NCBI RefSeq assembly: GCF_018255755.1 | Contig: NZ_CP073766.1 | Span: 3,906,001 to 3,970,000, forward strand | DNA: 64,000 bases | From: Chitinophaga sp. HK235 | GTDB taxonomy: Bacteria; Bacteroidota; Bacteroidia; Chitinophagales; Chitinophagaceae | Direction of reading: 5' to 3' | Shown: positions 53,166-63,132 of the stretch, piece by piece | Layout of the letters: every line of letters starts with the position of its first letter | How positions within the stretch are numbered: the stretch's first letter is position 1 | Translations under genes and position numbers: made by a program | Notes under the pieces: generated by a model | The model's database searches: none | Told to the model about the DNA's origin: nothing | The model's input: the letters and a program-made list of their open reading frames with translations, nothing else

Positions 53166-54698
53166 TTATTTGTCCCACCAAACCCTCTTTAACCAATCAT
53201 TTTTACCACCGATCCTATTCAATGCTTCTCTATAATTTTTGGTATTGTTAAACGCTTCTGTGGCCGGATAAAACAGCCGGCGTGGCATGACACCACCGGT
53301 AACAGATTCACCGTCTACGTCTTTTACCGGCAACGTTTTAGGAAAGCCTGTCCTTCTCAGATTGGCATAAGCCTCATAGCCATTGGGGAAAAGCGCCACC
53401 CATTTCTGCATATTGATCTGTTCCAGCTCTTTGCCGGCAGTCAGTGTATGAGCAGTCACGAAGTCCGATGCTTTCTGAGGATCCACCGGATTCATATCAG
53501 GATATATATCCAGCTGTTTCATAGCAGTCCGGATAGCTTCCTGGTAATGCTGGTTGGCATCATCACCGGTCCATCCACGGGCAGCCGCCTCTGCTTTCAG
53601 GAATTCCACCTCTGCATATCCGAAATGCAGGAACGGAGCTTTCAGCTGATAAAAAGGGGTATTGACTTTGCAGAATTTGTCGGCCTGTTCTATCATAGTG
53701 CCATCAGGTGCTCTCCAGGCGCCCCATTCATCCCACCAGTACAAACCTGGTGCAATCGGCATATAATTGGTCAGGTGGGTGATATCTCTTCCTCTGCTAT
53801 CTCTGTTAATAAAAAAGGCGCTGAGCCTGGGGTCATTTTCAGCTTTCAGGTAGTTCACAAAAGTGGCGCTGCCGTTGCTGTAAAGATAGGTCTGTGTTTC
53901 CTGTAAGGCCTGTGCCAAACCATTGCCACGCAGATCAGGATAGGCATACTCTTCATGTACCATCTTAAAATTATCATTGGCACTGGTAAAGGTACCACCG
54001 GCAACGGCAGCCTGTACTTCCTGTCTGGCCCTGTTTTCATCCACTTTGGACAGACGCATACCCAGTCTCAGCCGCAGGGAGTTGGCCAGCTTTTTCCATT
54101 TTGCCACATCACCCTGATATACGATATCATTGTCCAGTCTGTCTTTGGTAGCATCAAACTGTTTCACTGCTTCGGTCAGTTCCTTGAACAGATCATTGTA
54201 GATATCTTCCTGCTTATCGTAGCGGGGTGTATAGGTATTTTTATAATACGCCATGCCAGCTTCAAAGTAAGGCACATCTCCATAGGTATCTGTCAGGATA
54301 GAGAAGATGTATACTTTCAGGATACGGCCGGCAGCCATGTAATTCACCAGCTGCGGGTCATTGTCGCAGCGATGCAACATATCGATGAGCTGTTTAAGAC
54401 TGCGGTTATAAAAGATCTCCCATACACGTTCATTAAAAAAATCATCGCGTACAAACTTGGAACCTACACGCTGCCCATAAGCGCCGTTCATGTATTGTAC
54501 CATCGGCTGGAAGATATGCAGGTTCGCATAGCCTGCCTCACGGCCACCACTGAGAAAATAGGCAGCTGCAGCCAGTTGTTGTCCTGGTGCGATGGTATTA
54601 CCTCTGGTAGGATTCTCGTTGATCGTTTCAAAATCTTTCGTACAACTACCTAACAGCAGTACGGTGAATATTAGTAGAAAAATATTTTTCATCTTCAT
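53166..54698 (-). CDS. SusD/RagB-family lipoprotein (SusD-like_2 type)
   Basis: A lipoprotein of about 510 residues. The start at 54698 (MKMKNIFLLIFTVLLLGSCT) is chosen since it begins at the lipoprotein signal just after the susC stop at 54703; the ATG at 54818 lies within susC. FETINENPTRGNTIAPGQ at the mature N-terminus and YAEVEFLKAEAAARGWTGDD are typical of the SusD-like_2 group. It pairs with the SusC upstream. No enzyme gene follows, so its substrate cannot be guessed. Confidence 0.9.
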   Translation of the reverse strand: MKMKNIFLLIFTVLLLGSCTKDFETINENPTRGNTIAPGQQLAAAAYFLSGGREAGYANLHIFQPMVQYMNGAYGQRVGSKFVRDDFFNERVWEIFYNRSLKQLIDMLHRCDNDPQLVNYMAAGRILKVYIFSILTDTYGDVPYFEAGMAYYKNTYTPRYDKQEDIYNDLFKELTEAVKQFDATKDRLDNDIVYQGDVAKWKKLANSLRLRLGMRLSKVDENRARQEVQAAVAGGTFTSANDNFKMVHEEYAYPDLRGNGLAQALQETQTYLYSNGSATFVNYLKAENDPRLSAFFINRDSRGRDITHLTNYMPIAPGLYWWDEWGAWRAPDGTMIEQADKFCKVNTPFYQLKAPFLHFGYAEVEFLKAEAAARGWTGDDANQHYQEAIRTAMKQLDIYPDMNPVDPQKASDFVTAHTLTAGKELEQINMQKWVALFPNGYEAYANLRRTGFPKTLPVKDVDGESVTGGVMPRRLFYPATEAFNNTKNYREALNRIGGKNDWLKRVWWDK

Positions 54699-54702
54699 GG
54701 AT

Positions 54703-57700
54703 TTAAAATTTTGCATACAGGTTGATACCATAAGAGCGGCGGGTAGGCAGAGAACCATATTCAAAACCCTGTCCGTTACTGTTGTTGTAGCTGGACTGCG
54801 GGTCAATGTTTGGTACATCTTTACTTAAGATGAACAGGTTACGGGCCACGAGTGACACCGTCAGATCGCGGATCATGGTTTTGCGCAGGATACTTTTAGG
54901 GAGATGATAATCCAGTGTGATCTGACGCACTTTCACGAAGGAAGCATCATAGATAAACGCTTCAGGGATATTGTCGGTGATACGGGTCCAGTATACCTGC
55001 GGGCTTACAAAGCCGGATGCTGATTTATATTTTTTGTTACCATTGCCATCTACCCCATCTTCCTGCACACCGGTTACGAAAATACCGCCGGTTGGTTTCC
55101 AGTTGCCAGGCTCAACACCAGCTGCCACCCTTTCTTTTTCAGACTGGGTCCAGCTTTCGCGGCCTTCCAGAGTTCCTTTCTGACGCCCGTTGGCATAAGC
55201 ACGCAGGTTGGTCATGGAGTAGATATGCCCACCATGTCTGACGTCCAGCAATACAGACAATGCAAAGTTTTTATAGGCAAAACGATTGTTGATACCACCA
55301 ATCCATTTGAACTGACCATTACCCAGACGGGTATCTTCGGCTTCATAACGGGGCAGCAGCTTATCATCCAGCACCACAGTGCCTTTATCATCTCTCAGAA
55401 ACTTACGTCCTACAATAATCCCATACTCCTCTCCTTCCTGGGCCACAATGGAGGCATTGGCCCAACGTGCGGATGCCAGGGTATAATAACCGGAAACCAG
55501 CGGACTTAACTCCAGGATCTTGTTCACGTTGCGGGCCCAGGTAATGTTCATATCCCAGTTGAAATTTTTGGATACGATGGGTTTGATACCCAGTGCTACT
55601 TCCACCCCTTTGTTCTGCACATTGCCGGAGTTGATGGCGGCGGCGGTATAACCACTGGCAGAAGAAATGGTAGGGAACAACACCTGATCTCTTGTATTGG
55701 ATTTGTAGAAGGTAACATCCATGTTTACCCTGTTACGCAGCATTACCAGATTGATACCTGCTTCATAAGACCTGCTGATACTGGGTTTCAGCCCTTCGAA
55801 AGGTACCCTGTCTACCGCTACGCCACCGATAGAATAACCTCCCACCATAGGGATATTGGGGTTGTTGGCGTAGCTAATTTTCAACTGATAGGGATCAACT
55901 GCATCAGTACCGGTTTGCGCCACGGATAAACGGATCTTACCGAAGTTCAGCAGCTCGTTCTGCGGCATCAGTTCGGAGAACACAAAGCTGGCGGATACTG
56001 AGGGATAGAAGAAGGAGTTTTTGCCAGTGGCCAGTGTAGAGGACCAGTCATTACGGCCTGTCAGGTCCAGGTACAAATAGTTTTTGTAAGCCACACTCAG
56101 CGCGCCATACACGGAATTAATCCGTTTACGGTTGACGGTTTCTTCACTGAGTTTTGTCCTGAAATTGTTGATACTTTTAATACCTCTGACACTGATATCT
56201 CTACCTCTGGTATCGAGTACATTTTCTTCATAGTCCATGCGGTTTGTACCCAGGTTGGCGTTTATCTGAAAATCCTTTACCTGTTTGCTGAAGGTCAGTA
56301 ACAGTTCGGAATTGGTTTCCCGCAAAGTGCGGTCTTTCAGGGCAATCGCTCCTGTGGTGTTAAAGGGTGAGGAAAATTCTGTAAACTCCCGAAAGCTGAA
56401 TTTCGAATAATCGGTACCGGTGCGGCCCTGAATGCTCAGGTATGGGGTAAGCTGGTATTTCAGCATCGCGAAGCCGGTAAGTCTGTCCTGTTTACTGTTG
56501 TTGGGCTGCTCGTTTAAAGCCCAGTAGGGGTTTACCTGATAGGGTTCATTATTCCAGTCGATGTAATCACCGGTCTTGGGGTTTTTGTATTCTTTGAGCC
56601 AGTCTATGGAGATATTGGGGGCAATACCACTCAGTACATAACCGATGTTATTCGGGTTATCAGACAAAGCCGGGCGGTTATTGACTTTTTCGTTGAGGTA
56701 AGCCACCTTGGCATCGATACTCAGTTTGTCGGTCAGCTTCGAAGTGCCTCTGATGGCGAAGTTGTGTCGGTCCAGTCCACTGGCCGGTACAATGTCCTTG
56801 TTGTGCAGGTTGGTATAGGTAAAGCGCAGCTGGGTTTTATCATTACCGGTGGCCATGGCGATGGAGTTGGACAGTGTCAGGCCTTCGCGGAAAAATTTCT
56901 GGATAGGGTTGACAGCTTTTACGTAAGGCACTCTGTTACCATTCCACAGCCAGGTTGTACTGTCGGCGCTCAGTTTTGGGCCCCAGCTGGATTGTGTATA
57001 GGTACGGGCGGTGGCCGCATCACGGGGTAACTGTCCTGCACGGCCGGAACCGTATTCTTCCTGGAAATCGTAGCTGTTATTGAGTTTCTCCAGTACAGCA
57101 TTGGAAGTCACTTCCACTTCCAGTCCTTTATTATTTCCTTTTTTGGTGGTGATGAGGATAACACCGTTGGATGCTCTGCTGCCGTATAATGCGGTAGCAG
57201 CGCCACCTTTCAGCACCGACATGGTTTCTATTTCATCGGGGTTGATAATGCTGGTACCATCACCCAGATCGTAACCACCATATTTATCGGCCTGTCCGGG
57301 TGAGGAGTTATTGATAGGAACTCCATCGATCACATACAATGGCTGGTTATCACCGCCTACTACTTTTACACCACGCAGGGTCACTTTCACGGAAGCACCT
57401 ACGCCGCTGTTGGTCATGTTTACATCGAGGCCGGCCACTCTTCCCGCCAAAGAAGCCACGGGATTGTTTTCCCTGGCTTTGGTAAAATCGGAACCTTTTA
57501 CATCGGTATAAGCATAACCCAATGAACGTTGCTGACGGCCTATACCCAGTGCTGTCACCACTACAGTGTTCATTTCAGCAATACGGCGGGCCAGTTGTAC
57601 ATCAGCAGATTTGTTACCCCTGACTGTATTCACAGCAGTTTCATAACCGATAAAAGCTACCTGATAAGTGCCGCCTTCCGGAGCAGACAAAGTGAAAGAA

Positions 57701-58155
57701 CCATCTTCGCCGGATACCACCGACTTACCGGTTTCCCGGGAAGTGATCACCGCACCGGGTAATGCTTCTCCGGTCTGTTTGTCCATGATACGGCCTTTAA
57801 GCTGGATCAGCGGGCCTTGTACTTTCGGCACCTGTTTGATCACCACATGTGCACCCATGGCTTTGATCTGGAAGCTGTTCACCGGAAACAATACTTTGAG
57901 GATGTTTTCCAGCTGGGTATTTTTTTCCTTAAAAGAGAAGTTACCACGCCCGTTCACAATTTCATTGGGATAGGCAAATGAAATACTGAGCTGTTTTTCA
58001 ATCAGGGCCAGTATCTCAGGTACAGGTCTGTCGGTAACTTCGAGGGATACCCGCTTCGACAATACAGAGGATTTATCTTGCGCGAACGCGCGGGCACAGG
58101 TTAAAACGATCATAATGACCGTACAAATAAATTTAACTTTTTTCATGCTACGCAT
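54703..58155 (-). CDS. SusC-family TonB-dependent transporter with STN signalling domain
   Basis: A 1150-residue transporter with a signal peptide (about 1-25, ending CARAFAQ), an STN domain (SLEVTDRPVPEILALIEKQL, VHVV-like end), a carboxypeptidase-D-like domain (LKGRIMDKQTGEALPGAVIT), a plug (MNTVVVTALGIGRQQRSLGY, LYGSRASNGVILITTKKG) and a barrel ending in SYGINLYAKF. The STN domain and the upstream FecR/sigma pair indicate cell-surface signalling. Its locus lacks enzyme genes, so a small ligand, peptide or siderophore-like cargo is as possible as a glycan. Confidence 0.92.
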   Translation of the reverse strand: MRSMKKVKFICTVIMIVLTCARAFAQDKSSVLSKRVSLEVTDRPVPEILALIEKQLSISFAYPNEIVNGRGNFSFKEKNTQLENILKVLFPVNSFQIKAMGAHVVIKQVPKVQGPLIQLKGRIMDKQTGEALPGAVITSRETGKSVVSGEDGSFTLSAPEGGTYQVAFIGYETAVNTVRGNKSADVQLARRIAEMNTVVVTALGIGRQQRSLGYAYTDVKGSDFTKARENNPVASLAGRVAGLDVNMTNSGVGASVKVTLRGVKVVGGDNQPLYVIDGVPINNSSPGQADKYGGYDLGDGTSIINPDEIETMSVLKGGAATALYGSRASNGVILITTKKGNNKGLEVEVTSNAVLEKLNNSYDFQEEYGSGRAGQLPRDAATARTYTQSSWGPKLSADSTTWLWNGNRVPYVKAVNPIQKFFREGLTLSNSIAMATGNDKTQLRFTYTNLHNKDIVPASGLDRHNFAIRGTSKLTDKLSIDAKVAYLNEKVNNRPALSDNPNNIGYVLSGIAPNISIDWLKEYKNPKTGDYIDWNNEPYQVNPYWALNEQPNNSKQDRLTGFAMLKYQLTPYLSIQGRTGTDYSKFSFREFTEFSSPFNTTGAIALKDRTLRETNSELLLTFSKQVKDFQINANLGTNRMDYEENVLDTRGRDISVRGIKSINNFRTKLSEETVNRKRINSVYGALSVAYKNYLYLDLTGRNDWSSTLATGKNSFFYPSVSASFVFSELMPQNELLNFGKIRLSVAQTGTDAVDPYQLKISYANNPNIPMVGGYSIGGVAVDRVPFEGLKPSISRSYEAGINLVMLRNRVNMDVTFYKSNTRDQVLFPTISSASGYTAAAINSGNVQNKGVEVALGIKPIVSKNFNWDMNITWARNVNKILELSPLVSGYYTLASARWANASIVAQEGEEYGIIVGRKFLRDDKGTVVLDDKLLPRYEAEDTRLGNGQFKWIGGINNRFAYKNFALSVLLDVRHGGHIYSMTNLRAYANGRQKGTLEGRESWTQSEKERVAAGVEPGNWKPTGGIFVTGVQEDGVDGNGNKKYKSASGFVSPQVYWTRITDNIPEAFIYDASFVKVRQITLDYHLPKSILRKTMIRDLTVSLVARNLFILSKDVPNIDPQSSYNNSNGQGFEYGSLPTRRSYGINLYAKF

Positions 58156-58327
58156 TTGATTTTAGTTGATACATATACAGTAACAGACAGCAGCTGGCAA
58201 TTACCTTTTCTGCAGAAAAGATATCAGATGGAAATTACAGGCATAACAAGGTCACAGGCCAATGGCCAGGCATTACAGGTTAGCCGGTAATATTAAGTTA
58301 TGATCAGAATATTGCGATGCGGATAAG

Positions 58328-59302
58328 CTACTTCATCTTTCTCAGTACATACTCCGCCGCGGAAATATGGTCTGCTTTCAGGTCAAGCATTTCCCTGATT
58401 ACTCCCAAAGCTTCTTCAAGCGTTATATTTTTAAATCGTGCTGTTATATTTTCATGTAACATGGTCGTATCTGCAACATCTATCCTCACATGATAAAAGG
58501 AAGACAGTGTATTCAATACCGTAGTCAGCGGCTGGTTGTTAAAACTCAGGTCATTGTTGGCCCATCCACAGCGGTATTCAAAGGCTCCTTCCATCTTCTC
58601 TACCTTGCCGGTATAACCATCCACTTTTCCCATAGTCGCCGGCGTTAGTATCACACCTTCCTTTCCTGCTGCAGCACTCAGTTTCACCTTTCCATCCCAT
58701 ACTGCTACATCGGTATAGTCAGTGGAAGTTTTAACGTTAAAAGAAGTACCCAGTACTTCCACCGCTGCATTGGCAGCGTTTACAACAAAACGTTGTTGTT
58801 CATTTTGTACGATATCAAAAAATGCTTCACCACTTTGCAGCTCCACCGCCCGGTCCCGGAAGTTTTTATGATAGTGCAGGATACTACCTGGTTTCATAAA
58901 AACAACGGAACCATCCGGCAGCCGCAGGCTGTCTTTAAAGTTACCTTGCGCGATATAGGTGACCACTTCCTTTCCCTGTTGTTCATGTATCCACCACCAT
59001 CCCGCCAGGATTGTCAGCGGCAGCAATACAGCGGCCACTTTCCACCAGTGGCGGCGGAAGATAGTTTTCATCGGCTGTTTACGTGCTACAGTGGCCAGTT
59101 GCAGGTTATCCCATCCGGTTGCCACGTCAAAATCATGTTCCGGCAGCGCTGCTGCTGTTTTCCACAGCCGGCTGTAATCCGCCAGCAGGGCCGCATGCGT
59201 TTCATCTTCCAGCAACCAGTCCTTCAACTGTTGCTGTTTCGCTGCATTGTCCGGTTCAGACAAACAGGCTATGATGAACGCTGGTACTTCCTCTTTTTTC
59301 AT
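58328..59302 (-). CDS. FecR-family transmembrane anti-sigma factor
   Basis: A 324-residue anti-sigma factor with a cytoplasmic part (about 1-83), a membrane segment (WWKVAAVLLPLTILAGWWW, about 86-104), a FecR domain (DSLRLPDGSVVFMKPGS, GEAFFDIVQN, VLGTSFNVKT) and a DUF4974 C-terminus (SFNNQPLTTVLNTLSSFYHV). It lies between the sigma gene and susC on the same strand. About 170 bases separate it from susC. Confidence 0.92.
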   Translation of the reverse strand: MKKEEVPAFIIACLSEPDNAAKQQQLKDWLLEDETHAALLADYSRLWKTAAALPEHDFDVATGWDNLQLATVARKQPMKTIFRRHWWKVAAVLLPLTILAGWWWIHEQQGKEVVTYIAQGNFKDSLRLPDGSVVFMKPGSILHYHKNFRDRAVELQSGEAFFDIVQNEQQRFVVNAANAAVEVLGTSFNVKTSTDYTDVAVWDGKVKLSAAAGKEGVILTPATMGKVDGYTGKVEKMEGAFEYRCGWANNDLSFNNQPLTTVLNTLSSFYHVRIDVADTTMLHENITARFKNITLEEALGVIREMLDLKADHISAAEYVLRKMK

Positions 59303-59346
59303 GGCTGTATACTATTATGACAATTGAGAAATGATAAACTTTGATG

Positions 59347-59904
59347 TCAGCGTAATTTTTTTTTCGGCAGCAGAGTATCGCGCAGGGAACTGAGTGCTAC
59401 CGACAGCTGATAATAGACCGTATTGAGGGTAATACCGAGCTTCTCCGCTATTTCAGCCGGTTCCAGGCCCTGTACCCTGCTCAGGATAAAGATCTCCCGG
59501 CAACGGGGCGCCAACGGAGCCAGGTGGTTTAACAGCTCCTGCTGAAACAGGATATAATCTGCGATCTCATAAAAGGAGGCGGTATCTGATTCAAAACGTA
59601 GTAATTCTTCACTGACAGTACGGGAACGGCGCTTTAATTCATTGATGGACATATTGGTAATGGCGCGGAACAGGTAATGCCGCACCTCTCCGGTAATAGT
59701 GAGGGTATTCCCTTTTTCCCAGAGGTGTACAAACAGGTTATGCACCATATCTTTTGCCAGCCCTTCATCCTGTACCCAACGGAAGGCCAGCAGATAGAGT
59801 TCCCTGCTGTAGGTATTGTACAGGTGATGGAATACATCTTTATCCTGGTTACGCAAGCCCTCAGTGATCTGGGCAGCGGAGACAGTCCGGTTGTGTTGCG
59901 TCAT
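59347..59904 (-). CDS. RNA polymerase ECF sigma factor
   Basis: A 185-residue ECF sigma factor. Region 2 contains DEGLAKDMVHNLFVHLWEKG and region 4 contains LAPRCREIFILSRVQGLEPA with the HTH IAEKLGITLNTVYYQLSVAL. It heads the fourth sigma/FecR/SusC/SusD locus. Upstream on the minus strand two tandem TACTTTG boxes (59941-59955) resemble the -7 element but lack one base of the spacer. Confidence 0.9.
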   Translation of the reverse strand: MTQHNRTVSAAQITEGLRNQDKDVFHHLYNTYSRELYLLAFRWVQDEGLAKDMVHNLFVHLWEKGNTLTITGEVRHYLFRAITNMSINELKRRSRTVSEELLRFESDTASFYEIADYILFQQELLNHLAPLAPRCREIFILSRVQGLEPAEIAEKLGITLNTVYYQLSVALSSLRDTLLPKKKLR

Positions 59905-59987
59905 TTTTTAAGCATAGGGTTGTAATGCTGTGTGTCAGCAATGCTACAAAGTACAAAGTATTTTTAATTGAAGAAGAAGGGAAATGG

Positions 59988-60938
59988 TTATTTCCGGCAG
60001 ATGAGCTGATAAGCGCCAGGGGTGATACCTTCGGTGTTTTTAAAGAGGCGCACAAAATAGTTGGTATCATTGAATCCGCATTGTATGCCCACCTGACTTA
60101 CGGTATACCTGTTGTCTGCCAATAGTTGTTTGGCCAGCTTGATCCTTTCGCGGTTAATATATTCAAGTGGGGTGATGCCAAACTGCTCTTTAAACCATTT
60201 GAAGAAGATGTTGCGGCTCAGATAGGCTTTTTTACAGAGTGTATCAACCGCAATTTTTTCTGTGAGATGTTCGTGAATATAATGCAGTACAAAATGCAGG
60301 CGGCTGTTGTTGCTGTCTACCGCGCTCTCTTCTTCAATTACCCGCAGATGCTGGCTCTGAAGGATGCGGATCAGCAGCTCTTTCATGTTGAGGTCCGCAT
60401 AGATGTCTTTATTCAGGTCTGCACTGTGACAGATACGTACCAGCTTGTTGATGACAGCAGTGATATTTTCATCATTATCAAAATGATATTTGTGGAACTG
60501 CAGGCGCCATTCATTTTTTTCGGTGGGCTCACTGTTGTAATGATCATTCAGGTATTGCAGGGTATTGCGGATATACATATCGTCTACTGTAAGTGCAATG
60601 CACTGCGTAGGGTTGTCTGGTGTTGCTTCCGGGAAATCGATGATCATAGCCCCGTTGGCGGGTACAATCACAGATTCGCCGGGATAATATTCAAATGCCG
60701 GCCGGTCGGGCAGATGCATCACTTTTTTACCTCTTACCATACTGGTGATCACAAAATCACCAAAAGACAATGGTACTTTATACGCTTGCTGATAACTCTC
60801 AAAGATATTCAGCTCGCAGTTTTTCAGGTTATAGATACGCCTGTTCTCTACCAGCTGTTGCAAATACCTGGGATGGGTAAAATCTATATGGTCCACATAA
60901 TTTTTTACCGGCATAACTATCACTTTTACTCCTATCAA
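59988..60938 (-). CDS. AraC-family transcriptional regulator
   Basis: A 316-residue regulator. The N-terminal part (about 1-180) is a cupin-like sensing domain of the AraC-type activator family; the C-terminal AraC HTH covers about 215-316 with LSRNIFFKWFKEQFGITPLE and QVGIQCGFNDTNYFVRLFKN. It is divergent from the aldehyde dehydrogenase gene, with 166 bases between them, and probably controls it. The effector is unknown but an aldehyde or alcohol is likely from context. Confidence 0.88.
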   Translation of the reverse strand: MIGVKVIVMPVKNYVDHIDFTHPRYLQQLVENRRIYNLKNCELNIFESYQQAYKVPLSFGDFVITSMVRGKKVMHLPDRPAFEYYPGESVIVPANGAMIIDFPEATPDNPTQCIALTVDDMYIRNTLQYLNDHYNSEPTEKNEWRLQFHKYHFDNDENITAVINKLVRICHSADLNKDIYADLNMKELLIRILQSQHLRVIEEESAVDSNNSRLHFVLHYIHEHLTEKIAVDTLCKKAYLSRNIFFKWFKEQFGITPLEYINRERIKLAKQLLADNRYTVSQVGIQCGFNDTNYFVRLFKNTEGITPGAYQLICRK

Positions 60939-61019
60939 TTTACTGAATTTCCCCGCAGGAAATAAAAGATAGGTACGATTGTGCTATAGATAAGTACGAA
61001 AATCTGCCATCAACCCCTT

Positions 61020-61027
61020 TATCTTTA
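61020..61027 (+). promoter_or_regulatory. Possible -7 box of the aldehyde dehydrogenase gene
   Basis: TATCTTTA differs from TAnnTTTG only in the last base and lies about 78 bases upstream of the start codon. No good -33 element is visible, which would suit an activator-dependent promoter. Confidence 0.3.
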
Positions 61028-61104
61028 GCAAATTAGCGTTGTAGCGCCACAGAAGCCACAGGCAGTACAGCGCGCAGTATTTCCTCATCAAAAAAAGTTC
61101 CGTT

Positions 61105-62640
61105 ATGAAAAGTACAGCAACTGCTGGTATTCCTGACCCTCATATAGCAGAACGGCCGGAATTCAAAGCCAGATATGAACATTATATAGGTGGTCAATGG
61201 GTGAAACCTGACAGTGGTGAATATTTTGATAATATATCACCTATTGATGGTAAAGTATTTACCCAGGCTGCCCGGGGCAATGCCCGGGATGTAGAAAAAG
61301 CGATTGATGCAGCCCATCAGGCCTTTGCTACCTGGAGCAAAACATCTGCCACCTATCGCAGTAATATCCTGCTTCGGATTGCCCAGGTGATTGAAGACAA
61401 CCTCGACTACCTGGCTATAATAGAAACAATAGACAACGGGAAGGCCCTCCGCGAAACCCGCGCCGCCGACATCCCGCTGGTAGTAGACCATTTCCGGTAT
61501 TTTGCCGGCGTTATCCGCAGTGAAGAAGGTAGCATCAGTGAACATGATGAACATACCGTATGCATCAATCTGCACGAACCTATCGGCGTTGTAGGGCAAA
61601 TCATTCCCTGGAACTTCCCTCTGCTGATGGGTGCCTGGAAAATAGCGCCAGCCCTGGCTGCAGGATGTTGTGTAGTGGTAAAACCAGCTGAACAAACACC
61701 TACCAGCATCATGTGCCTCATGGAACTCATAGGCGACCTGCTACCCGCCGGCGTACTCAATATTGTGACTGGTTTCGGACCGGAAGCCGGTAAACCACTG
61801 GCATCCTCACCCCGCATACAGAAAGTGGCCTTCACCGGTGAAACCACCACCGGCCGCCTCATCATGCAGTATGCTTCCGAAAACCTCATCCCCGTAACGA
61901 TGGAACTCGGCGGCAAAAGCCCCAACATCTTCTTTGAATCTGTAGCCGATGCAGATGATGAGTTCTTCGACAAAGCTGTGGAAGGTGCGGTAATGTTTGC
62001 ACTCAACCAGGGCGAAGTATGTACCTGCCCCAGCCGTATCCTCGTTCATGAAAAAATTTACGATGTGTTCATGGACAAAGTGATACAACGTACCAAAGCC
62101 ATTAAAATGGGCAACCCGCTGGATGCCACCGTCATGATGGGTGCACAAGCATCTGAAGATCAATACAACAAAATCCTCAGCTACCTCGAGATCGGTAAAC
62201 AGGAAGGAGCCCAGGTGCTCTGCGGCGGAGATGCCTTCCATCAGAACAGCGGGCTGGAACACGGTTATTACATACAGCCTACCCTTTTCAAAGGCCACAA
62301 CAAAATGAGGATCTTCCAGGAAGAAATCTTTGGCCCGGTAAGCTGTGTGACCACTTTCCGCACCACCCAGGAAGCAATAGACATCGCCAACGATACCTTA
62401 TATGGCCTCGGCGCCGGCGTATGGACACGCGATGCGCATGAGCTGTATCAGGTGCCACGGGCTATCCAGGCAGGACGTGTATGGGTCAACTGCTATCACG
62501 CCTACCCTGCCCACGCTCCCTTTGGTGGCTATAAAAAATCGGGCTTCGGCAGAGAAAATCACAAAATGATGCTCAGCCACTACCGCCAGACTAAAAACAT
62601 GCTCATCTCTTACAGCAAAGTAAAGCTGGGCTTTTTCTAA
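61105..62640 (+). CDS. Aldehyde dehydrogenase (acetaldehyde-type, NAD-dependent)
   Basis: A 511-residue NAD(P)-dependent aldehyde dehydrogenase. Motifs: PWNFPLLMG with Asn170 region, GETTTGR (245-251), the catalytic Glu267 in MELGGK and Cys306 in GEVCTCPSR. Length and the pairing with a DUF779 gene directly downstream are typical of the acetaldehyde dehydrogenase (exaC/aldB-like) group. It oxidises an aldehyde such as acetaldehyde to the acid in the cytoplasm. The gene is divergent from an AraC-type regulator. Confidence 0.92.
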   Translation: MKSTATAGIPDPHIAERPEFKARYEHYIGGQWVKPDSGEYFDNISPIDGKVFTQAARGNARDVEKAIDAAHQAFATWSKTSATYRSNILLRIAQVIEDNLDYLAIIETIDNGKALRETRAADIPLVVDHFRYFAGVIRSEEGSISEHDEHTVCINLHEPIGVVGQIIPWNFPLLMGAWKIAPALAAGCCVVVKPAEQTPTSIMCLMELIGDLLPAGVLNIVTGFGPEAGKPLASSPRIQKVAFTGETTTGRLIMQYASENLIPVTMELGGKSPNIFFESVADADDEFFDKAVEGAVMFALNQGEVCTCPSRILVHEKIYDVFMDKVIQRTKAIKMGNPLDATVMMGAQASEDQYNKILSYLEIGKQEGAQVLCGGDAFHQNSGLEHGYYIQPTLFKGHNKMRIFQEEIFGPVSCVTTFRTTQEAIDIANDTLYGLGAGVWTRDAHELYQVPRAIQAGRVWVNCYHAYPAHAPFGGYKKSGFGRENHKMMLSHYRQTKNMLISYSKVKLGFF

Positions 62641-62653
62641 AACGCTGTCAATT

Positions 62654-63019
62654 ATGAGTGTAGCACGCGTAATCGCCACAGCGCAGGCTGTTGCACTGAT
62701 CAACAGATTAAAAAACGACCACGGTCCGCTGATGTTCCATCAGAGCGGCGGTTGTTGCGATGGAAGCCAGCCTATGTGCTTCAGTGCAGGTGAATTTATT
62801 ACCGGCAGCAGTGATGTATGCCTCGGAGAAGTGGAAGGCTGCCGGTTTTATATGCACCGCGATCAGTTTGAATACTGGAAACATACCCGGTTAATACTGG
62901 ACGTCACGCCCGGAAGAGGTAGCAGCTTCTCGCTGGAAATACCTTTGGGTGTGAGATTCTATATCAGGTCGGAAGTTTTTACCACCGCTGAATTAAATGA
63001 TCTTGAGCCCGTAGTATAG
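62654..63019 (+). CDS. DUF779-domain protein
   Basis: A 121-residue protein of the DUF779 family, with FHQSGGCCDGSQPMCFSAGE, which holds conserved Cys residues, and GCRFYMHRDQFEYWKHT. The family is known mainly for being encoded next to acetaldehyde dehydrogenases, exactly as here (13 bases downstream). It may help the dehydrogenase, perhaps through its Cys residues, but the function is not established. Start chosen at ATG 62654, after the stop of the dehydrogenase. Confidence 0.88.
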   Translation: MSVARVIATAQAVALINRLKNDHGPLMFHQSGGCCDGSQPMCFSAGEFITGSSDVCLGEVEGCRFYMHRDQFEYWKHTRLILDVTPGRGSSFSLEIPLGVRFYIRSEVFTTAELNDLEPVV

Positions 63020-63029
63020 TATAAAAAAG

Positions 63030-63070
63030 AAGAGGGCCGCTATGTTTTACAGCATAGCGGCCCTCTTTTT
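63030..63070 (+). terminator. Rho-independent terminator of the dehydrogenase operon
   Basis: Perfect 15-base arms (63030-63044 and 63053-63067) around an eight-base loop, flanked by an A run and a T run, so it can also act on the opposite strand. Confidence 0.85.
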
Positions 63071-63072
63071 AT

Positions 63073-63127
63073 AGCCTGTATTAATAGTATCATTTGATAG
63101 TATCAAATGATACTATTAATACAGGCT
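63073..63127 (-). terminator. Perfect 55-base palindrome, terminator of the ATP-grasp-like gene
   Basis: Arms 63073-63099 and 63101-63127 are perfectly complementary over 27 bases with a single central G. It ends six bases before the stop of the minus-strand gene at 63133, as a terminator would. Confidence 0.75.
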
Positions 63128-63132
63128 TTTGT

